A DNA stretch of 17,351 bases from Candidatus Thorarchaeota archaeon (lineage in GTDB: Archaea; Asgardarchaeota; Thorarchaeia; Thorarchaeales; Thorarchaeaceae), in contig JAEORG010000293.1 in NCBI GenBank assembly GCA_016841005.1, positions 1 to 17,351 of the forward strand. The letters are read 5' to 3'. Position 1 is the first letter of the stretch, and the number at the start of each line of letters is the position of its first letter. This document shows, in pieces, positions 14,085-17,351 of the stretch. A program made the position numbers and the translations under genes. The notes beneath the pieces were generated by a model that was given only the letters and a program-made list of their open reading frames with translations, did no database searches and was not told the DNA's origin.

Positions 14085-15284
14085 CTAGAAGAACGAAGGT
14101 TGTACTTCACTTACTCCCTTAGGGGGTTCCATATCTTTTGTTTCTTCAACTGAGAGTACTTCGACGAGCTCATACTTCTTCGAACCCATTCCAAGTCCCT
14201 CACAATAGTCAGTTACAATATATGGATTCTTCATAGGACCGTGTAGTCTTGCAAAGGGATGCAGGTCCGCTTCGGGGTCTAGGTTGACATTTCTAAAGAA
14301 AGGCGGAATCATGCTCTCAGTTAATCCCTCCTTTGCTATGAGGTCGAGTGTAGCCACCTCAATTGCAACGATATCACGACTACCTAAGATTCCAATATCA
14401 TTCACAACATGTGGTTGACCAATACCCCAACAATCACACATTGCCGTGATGTCGATCGCAAAGTTTAGGAAAAACTTCTTGTCATCATCGAATGTCTTCA
14501 ACACCTCATTTGATGACCTTGCCATCAGTTCCTGAAATAGCGAGTAATTCTCCTGCTTTAGGTCTAAACAACCGATATCCTTGTCTACCTCCATACAGTC
14601 AAAGCACTGGTTACACATCCCAAATGCAACACTGAGTTTGTGTTTTTCCTCATCATATCTGATGTGACCATCAGGGCATGCCTCTACCAGTTTCTTTGCA
14701 TGTTCTGGTGTACACTTCTCAGGGTCCCAGAACGGAATACTTGCCTCAACCCCATGTATTTTTCTCCAGCGACTAGGTCCATGGTATCCACCAAGTGCTA
14801 GGTTCTTGACAGCTCCGCCGTAGCCACATGAATTGTGTCCCTTTGCGTGTGCAAAATCAATCAGGACATCTGCATCCCGAAGCACGCCAGAGAGCTCCAA
14901 AGTGTCCACTGAGTGGAAGTTAAACTCCGTTGTTTGGGTGTATCCATCCTTTACTCCAGCAATTGGAATTATTGGGCATCCACAGGTTTCAGATGTATAA
15001 CCTCTCTCAGCTGCATTGTAAACAGCTGTCGGGTTGTCTGTAACAAATGGGAATCCTCCTGCTTTCTTTATTGCATTAACCACTCGTCTGACAAAGAAGA
15101 CTGGTACTGTCTGGTATCCATCTCTGAATCCCAGATGCATCTTGATTGCCACTTTATCCTTTGGCTTGATTGTGGAAAAGTCAAGAAGTTCAATAATCCT
15201 ATCCAGCTTTGCTGCAATAGAAGCAAATTCGCCTGCATTGCCATGCTGAATCGATCCGAAATATACCTTTGAATCTGGACTCAT
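14085..15284 (-). CDS. DUF362-domain protein with Cys cluster
   Basis: The 399-residue protein matches the DUF362 family in length and in motifs such as KVAIKMHLG near 44-52, VTDNPTAVYN near 81-90, DVLIDFAHAKGH near 139-150 and GGAVKNLALG near 156-165. Biochemical function is unsettled for most of the family, which is often linked to iron-sulfur or redox chemistry. Cysteines cluster at 234, 237, 240 and 249 (C-x2-C-x2-C-x8-C), with more at 101, 103, 153, 201, 213, 283 and 285. This resembles the ferredoxin-like insertion of many DUF362 proteins, although a complete C-x2-C-x2-C-x3-C-P motif is not seen. It is cytosolic, with no signal or membrane segment. The ATG at 15284 has no SD; a TATA-like AATAAAA (15307-15313, minus TTTTATT) about 23 bases upstream fits a leaderless transcript. 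The gene is divergent from the MFS transporter, 103 bases away. Confidence 0.85.
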   Translation of the reverse strand: MSPDSKVYFGSIQHGNAGEFASIAAKLDRIIELLDFSTIKPKDKVAIKMHLGFRDGYQTVPVFFVRRVVNAIKKAGGFPFVTDNPTAVYNAAERGYTSETCGCPIIPIAGVKDGYTQTTEFNFHSVDTLELSGVLRDADVLIDFAHAKGHNSCGYGGAVKNLALGGYHGPSRWRKIHGVEASIPFWDPEKCTPEHAKKLVEACPDGHIRYDEEKHKLSVAFGMCNQCFDCMEVDKDIGCLDLKQENYSLFQELMARSSNEVLKTFDDDKKFFLNFAIDITAMCDCWGIGQPHVVNDIGILGSRDIVAIEVATLDLIAKEGLTESMIPPFFRNVNLDPEADLHPFARLHGPMKNPYIVTDYCEGLGMGSKKYELVEVLSVEETKDMEPPKGVSEVQPSFF

Positions 15285-15387
15285 AGCGTGCCAGTGTTAT
15301 CCTTTGAATAAAACAGTTCCTTTTCGACTATACGATATAGGAGATGTTAAAGGGAGGTCGAATTTCTCAAATTCTGGTCGTGATTGA

Positions 15388-16575
15388 GTGGAGAATGAAC
15401 CTTCTGATAACACAGTTGGACCCGATATTTCAGAAGAAGAAGACCAGACGCTCATATTCGGAACTGCGAGTTTCCTTAATGATACAAGTTCCGACATGAT
15501 TGCGCCAATCTGGCCAACCTTCCTATACAGCTTTCTTGGGCTAGATTTTCTTCTTATTGGTTTCATAGATGGACTTGCTCTCACACTGACAGCCCTCTCA
15601 AAACTTGGAGCAGGATATGCATCTGATCGAACAGGGAAGAGAAAGGATTTCATTACCACAGGTTATTTTCTATCGATGATGTCACGAATAGGCTTTGCAT
15701 TGTCGACAGGCTTTGTCACAATTGCCATAGCAAAATCATTTGATAGACTTGGTAAGATGAGAGGACCTCCACGTGATGCAATGGTTGCTGGTGCAATAAC
15801 AGAGGAGAAACGAGGGAAAGCGTTTGGTACTCTAAGAGCAATGGATAGTGCTGGAGCAGTAGTTGGATCAATAATTACATTCTTTCTCTTTTTCTACCTT
15901 GATTATATCAGTATCATATTGCTTGCGACCATTCCTGCTGCACTATCAGTTATAGTCATTGCAGTTTTCATAAAGGAAGGAAAGGGAAGGACTGCATTCA
16001 AAGGTGTTAGTTTTTCAGGTCTAAATAGAAATCTGAAGCTCTTCTTTTTTGCTTCAACTCTCTTTGCATTGGCAACATTCAGTTATTCATTCCTTATTCT
16101 ATATTCAAGAGCATACTATTCAGAGGTCTTTCTTCCACTGCTGTATATTATCTTTACATTTACAGATGCTGCCAGTGCATATCCCTTTGGCCGGGCATCT
16201 GATAAAGTGGGACGAAAGCCAATTATCATCATTGGATTCTTACTCTTGTGTTTAACATCACTATGGGCATACATAGCAACAGATTGGTTAACCGTAATTC
16301 CACTGTTTGTCTTCTTTGGATTATCTGCCGGAGCATTAACTCCGGTACAAACAACTCTTGTTGCAGATTTAGTGGAGGAAGAACGAAGAGCAAGCATCAT
16401 AGGAGCATTTCAGATGCTGGTCGGAATAGCCGCATTACCTGCGGGAATTATAATAGGCTGGCTTTGGGAAACAATGGGCCCACTTGTTGCATTTAACTTC
16501 TCACTGGCATTAGGCCTAATCGCAGTTATCTGCATGATGCTCATCCGGATTCCAAAACCTGGTGAAAATCACTGA
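15388..16575 (+). CDS. Major facilitator superfamily transporter
   Basis: The 395-residue protein has an acidic N-terminal tail of about 22 residues and roughly 11-12 hydrophobic segments, the normal MFS size. Motif A appears twice, once per half: YASDRTGKRKD after the second helix and GRASDKVGRKP after the eighth, both in cytoplasmic loops. The motif DRLGKMRGPPRDA in the middle of the N-terminal half is shared with a broad group of bacterial and archaeal MFS permeases of unknown substrate. It is probably a proton-coupled exporter or importer; the substrate cannot be deduced. The start is GTG at 15388: an in-frame TGA lies immediately before it, so no upstream start is possible. No well-placed SD is present (a GGGAGG at 15354-15359 is too far away). 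It is convergent with the DUF106 gene, with only 8 bases between stops and no hairpin visible. Confidence 0.9.
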   Translation: MENEPSDNTVGPDISEEEDQTLIFGTASFLNDTSSDMIAPIWPTFLYSFLGLDFLLIGFIDGLALTLTALSKLGAGYASDRTGKRKDFITTGYFLSMMSRIGFALSTGFVTIAIAKSFDRLGKMRGPPRDAMVAGAITEEKRGKAFGTLRAMDSAGAVVGSIITFFLFFYLDYISIILLATIPAALSVIVIAVFIKEGKGRTAFKGVSFSGLNRNLKLFFFASTLFALATFSYSFLILYSRAYYSEVFLPLLYIIFTFTDAASAYPFGRASDKVGRKPIIIIGFLLLCLTSLWAYIATDWLTVIPLFVFFGLSAGALTPVQTTLVADLVEEERRASIIGAFQMLVGIAALPAGIIIGWLWETMGPLVAFNFSLALGLIAVICMMLIRIPKPGENH

Positions 16576-16583
16576 ACCATTGC

Positions 16584-17132
16584 TCACATAACTTGTTGAC
16601 CTGCGGCCCGACGAATGATGTTCCCAAGTCCAAGTCCAGACAACATATACCATCCAAAATATGTCAGTCCAAAACCTGATCCAGGTACATTGAAACCTAT
16701 CCAACCTTCTAGGAAAGGTAGTAGGTACTGAGCATTGAATGGTACAATAACAACAACACTTGTTCCATATACTGCCGCAAGAATAGAGAAGATGAGCAAG
16801 AATGGAACATAGAAGATCAATGTTGGTTTACATCTTGCAGACATCATACTACTCTGGATTCGCATTATCTGTGACTGACTATCCATAACCTCTTGGAGCA
16901 ATTTTGGGTCACCACTCTTCCTAGCTTCATTGAACTTTGCCTGCCATTCCTTGACTTTCTCCATATCCTCCTTGAGTTTCTCTTGGTCTGTGAATCTATT
17001 TGTTGCCCATATTGAGATGAGAGCAAGGAACACGCTAACGATAAGAATGAAGACAGAGGAATTAGGAATGGTCATAACAGGTGTAAATAGGCTTACGATA
17101 AATCCCATTATATCTGCGAAAATATCTTGCAT
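16584..17132 (-). CDS. DUF106 membrane protein (EMC3/TMCO1-like, Oxa1 superfamily)
   Basis: The 182-residue protein is the normal size for archaeal DUF106. A first transmembrane helix (about 26-45) is followed by a charged cytosolic coiled coil (about 50-100, rich in Lys/Glu, with KLKEDMEKVKEWQAKFNEAR), a second helix (about 104-127) and a third (about 155-170). This is the plan of EMC3, TMCO1 and GET1, distant relatives of YidC that help insert membrane proteins. In archaea the protein is thought to act near the ribosome or Sec channel; that is family knowledge and not shown here. The ATG at 17132 lacks an SD. A TATA-like CTTAAAATA (17170-17178, minus strand) about 38 bases upstream would give a leader of roughly 15 bases. 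It is tail to tail with the MFS gene. Confidence 0.9.
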   Translation of the reverse strand: MQDIFADIMGFIVSLFTPVMTIPNSSVFILIVSVFLALISIWATNRFTDQEKLKEDMEKVKEWQAKFNEARKSGDPKLLQEVMDSQSQIMRIQSSMMSARCKPTLIFYVPFLLIFSILAAVYGTSVVVIVPFNAQYLLPFLEGWIGFNVPGSGFGLTYFGWYMLSGLGLGNIIRRAAGQQVM

Positions 17133-17157
17133 TTATTGTATCCACTCATTCTGCGCT

Positions 17158-17173
17158 GACGTATTGACGTATT
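17158..17173 (+). repeat. Tandem GACGTATT repeat
   Basis: Two exact tandem copies of GACGTATT lie between the likely TATA box and the start of the DUF106 gene. The placement would suit an operator, but the length is short enough to be chance. Confidence 0.35.
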
Positions 17174-17178
17174 TTAAG
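17170..17178 (-). promoter_or_regulatory. Putative TATA box of the DUF106 gene
   Basis: CTTAAAATA on the minus strand lies 38 bases upstream of the ATG at 17132. It overlaps the second unit of a tandem GACGTATT repeat (17158-17173). Confidence 0.35.
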
Positions 17179-17238
17179 GGTTCCCACTGGAGATAGGTGA
17201 TTTATAATTCTATTATTCCTAGTGCATTCCAAATCTAA

Positions 17239-17329
17239 TGAGTACACGCCACCTTAAATTCTGAGTACACGTATCATAGGAATTTCGCGCGGATTTTGAA
17301 CATATGAGTAAACGTTTTTGGCGCGGATT
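17239..17329 (+). repeat. Interspersed short direct repeats in the right-hand non-coding region
   Basis: TGAGTACACG occurs at 17239-17248 and 17262-17271 (23 bases apart), with a one-base variant TGAGTAAACG at 17305-17314. A second motif, GCGCGGATT, occurs at 17287-17295 and 17321-17329 (34 bases apart). No gene is visible from 17133 to 17351. The repeats may be protein-binding sites for a promoter beyond the window or for a replication or chromosome-maintenance protein. Confidence 0.45.
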
Positions 17330-17351
17330 ATTCGCGTCATAAATGCTGGAA

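Noticed and set aside
16576..16583. Terminator between the convergent MFS and DUF106 genes
   Set aside because: Only 8 bases separate the stop codons and I see no inverted repeat or T-run at the junction.
938..17283. 12-base match TATCATAGGAAT near the left promoter region (938-949, minus) and at 17272-17283 (plus)
   Set aside because: Several 12-base matches are expected by chance in a window of this size, and the two sites are not in comparable positions relative to genes.

Overview
The window looks like a chromosomal segment of an archaeon, probably an Asgard archaeon and perhaps Thorarchaeia-like. This placement is inference from protein style, not from a marker gene. Four lines of evidence support it. 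There is a DUF106 protein of the archaeal EMC3/TMCO1 branch of the Oxa1 superfamily. Four very large secreted proteins end in Thr-rich or Pro-containing stalks, one transmembrane helix and a basic tail. Start codons have TATA-like boxes about 35-40 bases upstream, some with strong Shine-Dalgarno (SD) sequences and some with none. Base composition is moderately AT-rich. No rRNA, tRNA, CRISPR array or insertion sequence was seen.

Layout. 3-902 (-) is the 5' part of an unrecognised gene with a charged C-terminal region, apparently starting at CTG. 1144-3510 (+) is a secreted NosD-like right-handed beta-helix protein with Ig-like domains and a C-terminal anchor. 3572-4324 (-) is a dimethylarginine dimethylaminohydrolase with all catalytic residues in place. 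4409-13201 (-) holds three tandem paralogous surface proteins of 940, 946 and 959 residues. Each carries glutamine-amidotransferase-like (DUF4350-like) Rossmann modules without a nucleophilic Cys, an EF-hand-like acidic loop, two Ig-like domains and a membrane anchor, and each has its own TATA-like element, SD and hairpin terminator. 13270-13872 (-) is an SGNH/GDSL hydrolase, just downstream of a 56-residue zinc-ribbon gene (13875-14045). 14085-15284 (-) is a DUF362 protein with a Cys cluster. 15388-16575 (+) is an MFS transporter, read divergently from the DUF362 gene. 16584-17132 (-) is the DUF106 membrane protein, tail to tail with the transporter. 17133-17351 is non-coding with short direct repeats.

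How it fits together. About two thirds of the window encodes exported, probably heavily glycosylated cell-surface proteins. All four share one Ig-like module with a W-D-G (or W-T-G) motif and the same end plan of signal peptide at the front and anchor at the back, so they probably sit in the same envelope layer. The three tandem paralogues look like a duplicated gene-plus-promoter-plus-terminator cassette. Their ends are nearly identical while the middles have diverged, which suggests diversification or recombination of surface proteins. The other genes (DDAH, SGNH hydrolase, zinc ribbon, DUF362, MFS, DUF106) are single-copy functions with no obvious shared pathway. The DUF106 protein may help insert membrane proteins, but nothing here ties it to the surface proteins beyond proximity.
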